Below are positions 6,951 to 14,601 of a stretch of DNA of 20,097 bases, piece after piece (the stretch's first letter is position 1; every line of letters starts with the position of its first letter). The translations under genes and the position numbers were made by a program. The stretch comes from IMCC26077 sp964490435 (lineage in GTDB: Bacteria; Actinomycetota; Actinomycetes; Nanopelagicales; Nanopelagicaceae). The notes beneath the pieces were generated by a model, which saw only the letters and a program-made list of their open reading frames with translations, searched no databases and was not told where the DNA came from. Where the stretch lies: assembly GCA_964490435.1 (NCBI GenBank), contig CAZBCF010000029.1, positions 1 to 20,097 on the forward strand, read 5' to 3'.

Positions 6951-8681
6951 TCAGAGCGAGCCAACGACCGCCTTGATTTCTTCAAGGGCGCTTACCACGG
7001 ATACCTCACGCTTCTGGTTGCCCCAGCGATTTCGAACTTCGATCAGACCATTTGACAAGCCTTTGCCCACGACGACGATTACTGGAATTCCTATGAGTTC
7101 AGCATCCTTGAACTTCACTCCCGCACTCGGGTCGCGGCGATCATCGACAAGTGTTCGAATCCCAACGCGCTCTAGATCATTCGCAATCTCGATAGCTTTA
7201 TCGAACGGTGCATCTTCCTTGCCGGTTGCGACGATGTGCACATCGGCTGGCGCCACTTCGCGAGGCCAACGTAATCCCATCTCATCGTGAGTTTGTTCGG
7301 CGATTGCAGCGACGGCGCGCGAGATGCCGATTCCGTACGAGCCCATAGTGACAACAACTGGTTTGCCATCTTTATCAAGCACTGTCAGGTCAAGGCTCGA
7401 TGCATACTTGCGACCTAATTGGAAAATGTGACCAATCTCGATTGCTCGATCGATGACTACTGGCGTATCACAGGCAGGACAAAGGTCGCCCGCGCGCACT
7501 TCGGCAGCCTCGACATACTTATCAATGGTGAAATCGCGTCCCTCTGTGACAAAGCGCGCATGCTTGTTCACTTGATTGGCACCAGTGATCCAGTGCGATC
7601 CGGGTTGGATGCGTGGGTCGGCATACAGGGTGATGCCAAAACGCGCGGCGTCCTGAGGGCCAACATAACCCTTCACAAATTCCTTGCGCTGAGCAAAATC
7701 CTCGTCATCGAATAATCTCAACTCTTGAACGCCTGGAAGATTTGCCTGCAGCCGCTTGAGATCAACCTCTCGGTCGCCCGGAACGAGAACGCAGATTGGC
7801 GTGCCATCAGCGATAAGCAGGATGTTCTTTAGAGTGTCGGTTGCCGTGATATTCGCTTGATACTTCGAATTCATCACCTCGACCAAACTCTCGATCGTCG
7901 GTGTGTTTGGGGTATCAAGGATTTCGATCGCAGGTGGAACGGGAAATTGCGAGGTGATCACCTTTGTGGACATCGCCTCGACGTTGGCAGCAAAACCGCA
8001 CGATGGGCAGAGCACGTATGTGTCTTCACCGGTGTCGCACGGTGCAAGAAATTCTTCAGAAGCCGAACCGCCCATCGCTCCTGACATCGCAGAGACGATC
8101 GAGTAACGCAAACCAAGTCGATCAAAGGTCTTGATGTATGCATCGCGATGTGCGTCGTAGGACTTTTGTAGTCCGAGATCATCGATATCGAAGGAGTAAG
8201 AGTCTTTCATGACGAACTCGCGCCCTCTGATAATGCCACTGCGCGGTCTGGTTTCATCCCGGTACTTCGTCTGAATCTGATAGATGGTGAGCGGGAGATC
8301 CTTATACGAGGAGTACTCGCCTTTCACCATTAACGTGAACATCTCTTCATGGGTCGGCCCTAAAAGGTAATCCCCACCGCGTCGGTCTTGTAAACGGAAG
8401 AGATCCGGACCATATTCACTCCAACGATGTGTGGCTTCATATGGCTCTTTCGGTAAAAGGGCCGGAAAGTGGACCTCTTGGAAACCGGCTTTATCCATCT
8501 CTTCGCGCACGATTCGTTCGATATTCCTCAAGGTGAGGTAGCCCAACGGCAACCAGGAATAGATTCCAGCGGCAATACGTCGAATGTAGCCGGCTCGCAC
8601 CAGAAGTTTGTGGCTTGCGACTTCAGCATCTGCTGGGTCGTCCCGAAGCGTACGTAAGAAAAGGTGCGACATCCGGAGCAT
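6951..8681 (-). CDS. proS: Prolyl-tRNA synthetase, bacterial type with editing domain
   Basis: Charges tRNA-Pro with proline; class II aminoacyl-tRNA synthetase. The length of 576 residues fits the bacterial ProS form that carries the INS editing domain between motifs 2 and 3. Visible are the N-terminal SHLFLRTLRDDPADAE and LVRAGYIRR segments, the motif 2 region (KYRDETRPRSG followed by GREFVMKDSYSF), the GSASEEFLAP region leading into the insertion, and motif 3 GSYGIGISRA at 447–456. The C-terminal anticodon-binding domain follows. The ATG at 8681 is used; a second ATG three codons in (8672) would give MSHLF and cannot be excluded. The Shine-Dalgarno sequence is weak. It starts 14 bp after the upstream GNAT gene. 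Confidence 0.96.
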   Translation of the reverse strand: MLRMSHLFLRTLRDDPADAEVASHKLLVRAGYIRRIAAGIYSWLPLGYLTLRNIERIVREEMDKAGFQEVHFPALLPKEPYEATHRWSEYGPDLFRLQDRRGGDYLLGPTHEEMFTLMVKGEYSSYKDLPLTIYQIQTKYRDETRPRSGIIRGREFVMKDSYSFDIDDLGLQKSYDAHRDAYIKTFDRLGLRYSIVSAMSGAMGGSASEEFLAPCDTGEDTYVLCPSCGFAANVEAMSTKVITSQFPVPPAIEILDTPNTPTIESLVEVMNSKYQANITATDTLKNILLIADGTPICVLVPGDREVDLKRLQANLPGVQELRLFDDEDFAQRKEFVKGYVGPQDAARFGITLYADPRIQPGSHWITGANQVNKHARFVTEGRDFTIDKYVEAAEVRAGDLCPACDTPVVIDRAIEIGHIFQLGRKYASSLDLTVLDKDGKPVVVTMGSYGIGISRAVAAIAEQTHDEMGLRWPREVAPADVHIVATGKEDAPFDKAIEIANDLERVGIRTLVDDRRDPSAGVKFKDAELIGIPVIVVVGKGLSNGLIEVRNRWGNQKREVSVVSALEEIKAVVGSL

Positions 8682-8695
8682 GTATAAAGCCTACT

Positions 8696-9502
8696 TCAGA
8701 GGAATATTGAGGCGAACTCTCCCACTTCGATGAACCCCACTTTTTTGTAGCTCGCTCGTGCTGCATGGTTGAAATCATTGACATATAAACAGACTCGTGG
8801 CGCAAGATTCTTTGAGAGCCTTATAGCGCTCGCCATCCCGTGTGCACCAAGTCCGCGCCCCCGATGTGAGGGTGGAACCCAGACGCCATGAATCTGGAGC
8901 GCTCCAGCACCGATTGCTCCGATATCTGCCTTGAACAGAATCTGATCTCCCTCGCGCCGAATAAAGGTTCGACCTTGGGTGATTAACTCAATCGCACGTG
9001 CTCGAAAATCATTCATGAGCGGAGGCTCGCCCACCTCGCCAATGAACATTTCCACTCCCGAAGTGATGGCTAACTCAAGATCAGCCATAGTTGCCGCGCG
9101 CACACTGGCATCAGATGCAATCAACGGATCAGTTCCTAATGAGAGTAGCGGCTGTCGCTCACGGATCAATCGAGCCGGAGGAATGAATGGCTTGAGTAGC
9201 TCCCACAACGAGAAGACGCTCTGACTCTCACCCACGATCGAGGAGAAGGCGATAGACCGGGAGGTGAGATAGTCGCTCGTAGCAAAGAGCGCTGCCCGAG
9301 AGGTGAAGCTAGGGAGCAAATTCGCACCTATATACGTAACACCTTCGACCCCAGAGTGTCCGCGATAGATCAGCGCCTCGCTGCGGGAGCGCGAATGAAG
9401 CGCGTTAAGACGTGATGCCAAGAATGAATGTGCCTCAGGTTTATGACTCAAGAAGGCTTCGACATCTGCCGGAATATCGGCGGTGTGCAGCAACTGCAAC
9501 AC
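8696..9502 (-). CDS. DUF4081-type GNAT family N-acetyltransferase
   Basis: The 268-residue protein has two parts. Residues 1–120 resemble the DUF4081 region found in actinobacterial GNAT proteins next to ispG. A C-terminal GNAT domain spans about 130–268. The acetyl-CoA pyrophosphate loop is visible as HRGRGLGAHG (213–222), followed by the family's LYVNDFNHAARASYKKVGF segment (239–257). The acceptor is unknown. The start is GTG at 9502, only 2 bp after the ispG stop, with no strong Shine-Dalgarno sequence, so translation is probably coupled. Mycobacterial Rv2867c beside gcpE/ispG appears to be the equivalent gene; that comparison rests on context and domain layout. Confidence 0.82.
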   Translation of the reverse strand: MLQLLHTADIPADVEAFLSHKPEAHSFLASRLNALHSRSRSEALIYRGHSGVEGVTYIGANLLPSFTSRAALFATSDYLTSRSIAFSSIVGESQSVFSLWELLKPFIPPARLIRERQPLLSLGTDPLIASDASVRAATMADLELAITSGVEMFIGEVGEPPLMNDFRARAIELITQGRTFIRREGDQILFKADIGAIGAGALQIHGVWVPPSHRGRGLGAHGMASAIRLSKNLAPRVCLYVNDFNHAARASYKKVGFIEVGEFASIFL

Positions 9503-9504
9503 GA

Positions 9505-10644
9505 TTATCGAACTTCGACTACTGGCGCTCCGGAACTTTCCATCTCATCAGCTAAGCGCATTGCCTCTTCGATAAGTACTTCGACGATTTGTGCTTCAGG
9601 AACGGTCTTGATGACCTCACCTTTCACGAAGATCTGGCCTTTCCCATTTCCCGAAGCTACGCCAAGGTCTGCTTCGCGAGCCTCACCCGGTCCATTTACG
9701 ACGCATCCCATAACTGCCACTCGTAGTGGAACCGTCATTCCCTCGAGTCCGGCTTGGACTTTCTCAGCCAAGGTGTACACATCAACTTGCGCGCGACCGC
9801 AGGATGGGCAGGAGACAATCTCTAACTTTCGCTGACGCAGATTGAGTGATTCTAGAATCGAGATACCAACCTTTACCTCTTCTACTGGAGGCGCAGAGAG
9901 CGAGACGCGAATCGTGTCACCGATCCCTTCAGAGAGTAAGACTCCAAATGCGACCGCCGACTTAATCGTTCCTTGAAAGAGTGGACCAGCTTCAGTGACG
10001 CCTAGGTGGAGTGGGTACTCACATCTGCTTGAGAGCAATCGATAGGCCTGGACCATGGTTACTGGGTCATGATGTTTGACAGAAATCTTGATGTTCTGGA
10101 ACCCATGCTCTTCGAATAGTGAACATTCCCAGAGGGCGGATTCGACTAACGCTTCAGGGGTGGCTTTGCCATATTTCTTGAGCAATCGTGGATCAAGTGA
10201 ACCAGCGTTAACACCAATGCGAATCGGAATTCCGGCATCACCGGCAGCCTTTGCTACTTCCTTTACCTTGTCGTCAAACTGCTTGATATTTCCTGGATTG
10301 ACCCGGACTCCGGCGCAGCCAGCATCGATTGCAGCGAAAATGTACTTAGGTTGGAAGTGAATATCCGCGACGACGGGAATTTGAGATTTCTTTGCGATTG
10401 CGGCGAGCGCATCAGCATCATCTTGGCTTGGGACTGCAACGCGCACAATCTGACAACCGGACGCGGTCAACTCGGCGATCTGTTGCAAGGTTGCGTTGAC
10501 ATCGGCAGTCAAGGTAGTGGTCATGGATTGCACACTGACTGGTGCGCCACCGCCAACGAGCACCGAGCCAAGCTTTATCTGGCGGGTAGGGCGACGTGGA
10601 GCGAGCGGGGCTGGCAATGGCGCCGGCATTCCGAGATCAACCAT
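9505..10644 (-). CDS. ispG: 4-hydroxy-3-methylbut-2-enyl diphosphate synthase, flavodoxin/ferredoxin type (IspG)
   Basis: Catalyses the penultimate step of the MEP pathway, reducing the cyclic diphosphate MEcPP to HMBPP with a [4Fe-4S] cluster. The 379-residue protein has the TIM-barrel domain with PVSVQSMTTT, ADIHF and GVRVNPGN, then the iron-sulfur domain. Cluster ligands are visible: Cys279 and Cys282 in SCPSCGR, Cys314 in MGCVVNGPGE, and Glu321 in that motif. The ATG at 10644 is 33 bp after the rseP stop, and no good Shine-Dalgarno sequence is seen. It lies in the conserved dxr–rseP–ispG order, so two MEP enzymes share this transcript. Confidence 0.96.
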   Translation of the reverse strand: MVDLGMPAPLPAPLAPRRPTRQIKLGSVLVGGGAPVSVQSMTTTLTADVNATLQQIAELTASGCQIVRVAVPSQDDADALAAIAKKSQIPVVADIHFQPKYIFAAIDAGCAGVRVNPGNIKQFDDKVKEVAKAAGDAGIPIRIGVNAGSLDPRLLKKYGKATPEALVESALWECSLFEEHGFQNIKISVKHHDPVTMVQAYRLLSSRCEYPLHLGVTEAGPLFQGTIKSAVAFGVLLSEGIGDTIRVSLSAPPVEEVKVGISILESLNLRQRKLEIVSCPSCGRAQVDVYTLAEKVQAGLEGMTVPLRVAVMGCVVNGPGEAREADLGVASGNGKGQIFVKGEVIKTVPEAQIVEVLIEEAMRLADEMESSGAPVVEVR

Positions 10645-10677
10645 GGCGCTATCTTGCCGTAATCCGCAGGAATCTGC

Positions 10678-11874
10678 CTATTGATTGAGCCGGAGCGGGT
10701 TGACGATATCGGCGAATAATAAGAGGAGTGAGAGCGTGGCAAGGACTGCAATCACTGCCAGAGTAATCGGCATCAATCTGGTGACATCGAAAGGTGTTGG
10801 CATGGGTAGCCCTTTGCGCCGCGCACGCGCCTTTCGATAACCGTCGAAGAGCGCAACTGCCATGTGACCACCATCGAGTGGAAGTAACGGAATCAGGTTG
10901 AAGATCCCTACGAAGACATTGAGGCTTGCAATAATTAGAAGGAAGAAACCGATCTTCTCAGTCAACGAACCGCCCGAACTTGATGCTGCCTCACCACTGA
11001 CTCGAGCAACACCGACTACGCCTACCAAACCTTCAGGGTCGCGTTCGGCGCCTTCGAAGGTCGCGCTGAAGAGCGCTGGGATCTTGCTTGGTAGCGCCAC
11101 CAGTGCGCGCGCACTGCCCGCCACCAAATGCGCTACCTCGCGCCCAGATTCGGCGATTGCAGAAGGAATCGGATAACGAATGATCTCTCTCTCGCTGATC
11201 ACACCGATGATGCCAAAGCTCTCGCCCGCGCTCTCGTAACGTATTGGCGTTACTGCAAGTTCGAGCCTTTCACCATCACGCACAATGGTGAAACGTAACT
11301 CTTTATTGGCGCTCTTGCGGATCACTTGTCCGACTTCGTCCCACGCCGTGATCTTCGCGCCATTGACAGCCGTAATTTCATCTCCAGTTTGTAGGCCAGC
11401 CGCAGCCGCCGGTGATGCCGGATCAGATTCGGTGCACGCTTGAGTGCTGACTTTGATGCATGGAAGGACTTGAGCGAGTCGAGTCGATTGTTGCGGAACA
11501 CCTACTGCTGCGAAGAAGAGAAACAACAGCGCAAACGCAAGAACGAAATGTAAAAATGACCCAGCGCCAAGGACGATGAGTCGACGTGGCACGCTCGATC
11601 TGTAGAAGGCGCGATCACCCTCGCCTTCGGAGAGCGGCTCAGCCGGCGTCATCCCAGTAATACGGCAATACCCGCCCGCAGGAATGGCTTTGATGCCAAA
11701 TTCAGTCTCGCCCCGTCGGGTAGACCAGAGTCGCGGACCAAAGCCAAGGAAGAACTCAGTGACCTTCATACCAAACCGACGAGCGGTTATGAAGTGGCCC
11801 CACTCATGAATCATGATTGAGATGAGCATCGCGACGATGAAGGCGAGTATGCCGATTAGCCCTGCCCCATTCAT
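10678..11874 (-). CDS. rseP: Site-2 intramembrane zinc metalloprotease, RseP/Rip1 family
   Basis: Peptidase family M50 integral membrane protease that cleaves substrates such as anti-sigma factors within the membrane. In 398 residues, the first transmembrane helix carries the zinc motif HEWGH at 23–27. GYCRITGM follows, and a second hydrophobic segment lies near 105–130. A PDZ domain spans roughly 145–215 (LQTGDEITAVNGAKI). A helix then leads to NLIPLLPLDGGHM with the third metal ligand Asp334, and a last hydrophobic segment is at the C-terminus (TLAVIAVLATLSLLLLFADI). The ATG overlaps the dxr stop as ATGA (11871–11874). The protein looks intact; its substrate cannot be told from this window. 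Confidence 0.93.
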   Translation of the reverse strand: MNGAGLIGILAFIVAMLISIMIHEWGHFITARRFGMKVTEFFLGFGPRLWSTRRGETEFGIKAIPAGGYCRITGMTPAEPLSEGEGDRAFYRSSVPRRLIVLGAGSFLHFVLAFALLFLFFAAVGVPQQSTRLAQVLPCIKVSTQACTESDPASPAAAAGLQTGDEITAVNGAKITAWDEVGQVIRKSANKELRFTIVRDGERLELAVTPIRYESAGESFGIIGVISEREIIRYPIPSAIAESGREVAHLVAGSARALVALPSKIPALFSATFEGAERDPEGLVGVVGVARVSGEAASSSGGSLTEKIGFFLLIIASLNVFVGIFNLIPLLPLDGGHMAVALFDGYRKARARRKGLPMPTPFDVTRLMPITLAVIAVLATLSLLLLFADIVNPLRLNQ

Positions 11875-13040
11875 GCTTGCCCTCTCGTTCGTTTGCTAAT
11901 GCTCTCATGTGCTACCCGTCGCGCATTCTCTTCAACTGCACTGACATCTTCGACGTCTCGAAGATCTGCGCTCACCTCGCCACCAATCTGCAGTAACACC
12001 TCATCGATAATCTCCACGATGTCGGTAAATGAAATTCGGCGCGCTATGAAAGCGCCGACGGCCTCTTCATTTGCCGCATTGAATGCTGCTGGTGCGCCGC
12101 CACCCACCTCGCCACAGCGCCGTGCAAGGTCGACTGCAGGGAAACGTTGCCCATCAATCGGGCTGAACTCCCATGTGTGAGCTCCGCTCCAATCTAATGG
12201 ACGCATCGCCCCTTCCACACGATGAGGCCAATTAAGTGCCAGCGAGATCGGCAAGGTCATATCAGGCGCACTCGCCTGCGCAATCACCGAACCATCTATG
12301 AACTCCACCATAGAGTGCACGATTGATTGGGGGTGAATCACTGCTGTGATTGCCGAGTAAGGAACGTCAAAGAGATGGTGCGCCTCAATTATCTCGAGAC
12401 CTTTATTGACCAAGGTCGCTGAGTTAAGCGTGACCACCGGACCCATACTCCAGGTTGGATGATTGAGCGCTTCATCAACAGTTACTTCGGAAAGATCCTT
12501 GCGCAATCGAAACGGACCGCCGCTTGCGGTGAGAATCGCGCGCGCGATTTCTGTGGAAGTTCCAGCGCGCATCGCTTGGGCGAGGGCAGAGTGCTCTGAA
12601 TCGACAGCGATCAATTGCCCAGGCTTTGCAAGGGCCGTCACGAGTGGGCCTCCTGCGACCAAAGATTCTTTATTCGCCAGAGCAACCATATTTCCCACGT
12701 TAAGCGCTGCAAGGGTTGGACGTAATCCAATCGAACCTGTCATCGCATTGAGGGTGACATCTGCAGGAATTGCCGCAATCTCTTCGGCGGCACGGGCAGA
12801 GACGATGACTTCGACTCCTGGTAGCGCATCTTTGAGCATCTTTAAGTCGCCGGCAGCAACGCCAACGATTGACACGTTGAATCGTTTTGCCTGTTCGATC
12901 AGAAGAGGCAGGTTCGTTCCGCCAGCAGCGAGCGCTGTAATAGTGAACCGCGCAGGGTTTCGCGCGACCAGCTCGAGCGCTTGGGTGCCAATCGAGCCAG
13001 TGGAGCCCAGGATGACCACTGTGCGCGGGCTAGCGACCAT
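11871..13040 (-). CDS. dxr: 1-deoxy-D-xylulose 5-phosphate reductoisomerase (Dxr)
   Basis: Second enzyme of the MEP pathway, converting DXP to MEP with NADPH and a divalent metal. The 389-residue protein has the NADPH loop GSTGSIG at 12–18, ANKESLVAGG, and DSEHSA with metal ligands Asp147 and Glu149. TASGGPF and NSATLVNKGLE follow, with the third ligand Glu216, then HHLFDVPY, HPQS and NAANEEAV. The ATG at 13040 is preceded by GGGAGGATAGGGAC, a strong ribosome binding site. It is the first gene of the minus-strand housekeeping block, reading away from the divergent kinase gene. A GATAAA-like -10 may lie at 13068–13073, but the promoter is not firmly identified. Confidence 0.96.
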   Translation of the reverse strand: MVASPRTVVILGSTGSIGTQALELVARNPARFTITALAAGGTNLPLLIEQAKRFNVSIVGVAAGDLKMLKDALPGVEVIVSARAAEEIAAIPADVTLNAMTGSIGLRPTLAALNVGNMVALANKESLVAGGPLVTALAKPGQLIAVDSEHSALAQAMRAGTSTEIARAILTASGGPFRLRKDLSEVTVDEALNHPTWSMGPVVTLNSATLVNKGLEIIEAHHLFDVPYSAITAVIHPQSIVHSMVEFIDGSVIAQASAPDMTLPISLALNWPHRVEGAMRPLDWSGAHTWEFSPIDGQRFPAVDLARRCGEVGGGAPAAFNAANEEAVGAFIARRISFTDIVEIIDEVLLQIGGEVSADLRDVEDVSAVEENARRVAHESISKRTRGQA

Positions 13041-13099
13041 GTCCCTATCCTCCCAGTTAACAGTTGATTTATCACCTCAGTATTCATCAGTATTCACCA
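13041..13099. promoter_or_regulatory. Divergent dxr / FGGY-kinase intergenic region with tandem 10-bp repeat
   Basis: These 59 bp separate the two starts. They contain a perfect tandem direct repeat, TCAGTATTCA at 13077–13086 and again at 13087–13096, ending just 3 bp before the kinase ATG. CAGTT also occurs twice, at 13054–13058 and 13061–13065. The dxr side carries the Shine-Dalgarno sequence and a possible -10 (GATAAA on the minus strand). The kinase side has no Shine-Dalgarno sequence. The repeat could hold duplicated -10-like boxes or an operator; it is visible in the sequence but its role is inferred. Confidence 0.45.
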
Positions 13100-14569
13100 A
13101 TGGGCGCGCGTGAGGTGATTCTGGGCTTAGACCTTGGCACCTCCTCGCTCAAGGGGATATTCATTGATGCCGATGGCGAGATTCTCGCCAAACACGAGGT
13201 CGCGCTCTCACTACATCGCACCGGCGACGATCGCGCTGAACAAGATGCGCTCGACTACCGCAATGCACTCAAGGAATTAATCGCATTCGATCTCACAACA
13301 GATGCACACATCAAGAACGTGGTCGCAATCGGGTTATCTGGTCATACCCCCTCACTCGTTGCCATCGATGAGAGGGGTGAACCCACGTCGCCGGTTCTGA
13401 TCTGGCAAGACAATCGGGCGACATATGAGGCGAGCGAGTTAGCCAGAAACTTTGGTGAGCCTAGGTCGATTATCGGCACCTCACTCCCGTGGGCGCCCTC
13501 TACTACTGCTGCAAAAGCATTCTGGTTACAACGATATGTGCCTGAAGTCGTACTCAAAACGCGATGGATATTGCAGCCAAAGGATTATCTCGGCTTTCTA
13601 CTGACCGGGGATGCACTCTCCGATCCATGGTCGACCAAAGGTCTATGCAATGTTCGAACTAAAGCACCAATCGAAACCGTGCTCGAGTTCATCGGGTGGG
13701 ATAAAAGTGTGGTCCCGGCGTTGCGCGATGGTTTCAGCAGCCGAGGAGTAACTAATGCTGGTTGCGCGGCAGAATATGGAATTCCAAGCGGCATTCCAGT
13801 GAGTGTGGGCTGGTCAGATGCGATGTGCGGCATGTTGGCGCTCGGCGCATTGACCAAACCCACATCATTCATCATCACCGGCACCTCTGCGATTGTGGGT
13901 ACCTCATCACAGAACGAGCCCACAGATGATCAACCGCTCTATCTGATTCCCTCGGGGTCAGCGCCATTTCCAGTGACGTTTGGTCCAACTCAAATGAGTG
14001 GTGGATCGATTTCGTGGGCTGCTCGACTCTTTGGCATCACCGAAAGTGAATTAGTCGCCCGCGGCGCTGCTGATGCAAGTGCGAAGGTGCCGATATATCT
14101 TCCGTATATCGCTGGTGAACGTGCTCCGCTATGGCGAAGTGATATTCGTGGAAGTTTCGAGGATATCTCCGTGACTCACGATGCTAGCGCATTCGCACGT
14201 GCAACCATGGAGGGAATCTGTTTCGCTGAAAGGCAAGTGTTAGAACTGAGCCAGCGCTTGACCAACTCTGCTGCACGTGAAGTCGTCCTCAGCGGCAAGG
14301 CTGGCAATGATCCGCATTGGCTCGCTACCCGTTTGCGCACGATGGGACAACCATTGCGCTTCGTCGATGATCTTGAGATAACGTGTCGTGGCGCAGCGAT
14401 TCTCGCCCACGCCATGCTGACCAATAATCTGGCAGCAAGCACAGCAGCGCTCGCACGTTCGGGAACGGTGCATTACCCCTCGCAAGCAGACTTAGAGTAT
14501 GGCCGTCAACATTTCGATGCGTTCATCGCTGCGCAAAATGCGCTACTTGCTCGAGAAGCCACAAGTTAG
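13100..14569 (+). CDS. FGGY-family carbohydrate kinase, xylulokinase-like
   Basis: ATP-dependent sugar or polyol kinase of the FGGY family. The start is placed at the ATG at 13100, giving 489 residues beginning MGAREVILGLDLGTSSLKG. The frame extends to an ATG at 13064, but those 12 codons cover the promoter repeat. The phosphate loop DLGTSSLKG is at 11–19, the substrate-binding segment IWQDNR at 101–106, and the catalytic base is probably Asp240 in GWSDAMCG. Later motifs are GTSAIVG near 261, LPYIAGERAPLW, and the C-terminal signature region around RATMEGICFAERQVLE. IWQDNR and the overall layout favour xylulokinase or a close relative, but other pentoses or polyols are possible. No Shine-Dalgarno sequence precedes it. 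Confidence 0.85.
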   Translation: MGAREVILGLDLGTSSLKGIFIDADGEILAKHEVALSLHRTGDDRAEQDALDYRNALKELIAFDLTTDAHIKNVVAIGLSGHTPSLVAIDERGEPTSPVLIWQDNRATYEASELARNFGEPRSIIGTSLPWAPSTTAAKAFWLQRYVPEVVLKTRWILQPKDYLGFLLTGDALSDPWSTKGLCNVRTKAPIETVLEFIGWDKSVVPALRDGFSSRGVTNAGCAAEYGIPSGIPVSVGWSDAMCGMLALGALTKPTSFIITGTSAIVGTSSQNEPTDDQPLYLIPSGSAPFPVTFGPTQMSGGSISWAARLFGITESELVARGAADASAKVPIYLPYIAGERAPLWRSDIRGSFEDISVTHDASAFARATMEGICFAERQVLELSQRLTNSAAREVVLSGKAGNDPHWLATRLRTMGQPLRFVDDLEITCRGAAILAHAMLTNNLAASTAALARSGTVHYPSQADLEYGRQHFDAFIAAQNALLAREATS

Positions 14570-14589
14570 CGGCGTACCGATTACTTCAG

Positions 14590-14595
14590 TACCCT
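14590..14595 (+). promoter_or_regulatory. Possible -10 box for a leaderless aminotransferase transcript
   Basis: TACCCT matches the actinobacterial TANNNT -10 pattern and spans -12 to -7 relative to the A of the ATG at 14602. That is the spacing expected if transcription starts at the start codon. The 32-bp gap has no Shine-Dalgarno sequence. No good -35 hexamer is visible, so this remains tentative; read-through from the kinase gene is the alternative. Confidence 0.3.
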
Positions 14596-14601
14596 TGCGC
14601 T

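Noticed and set aside
13064..13099. Upstream ATG for the FGGY kinase
   Set aside because: The 12 extra codons only translate the intergenic repeat, and the FGGY N-terminal strand begins right after the ATG at 13100.
12463..13113. 216-residue plus-strand ORF opposite dxr
   Set aside because: It lies opposite the conserved Dxr NADPH and metal sites and has no recognisable motif. The real plus-strand gene starts at 13100.
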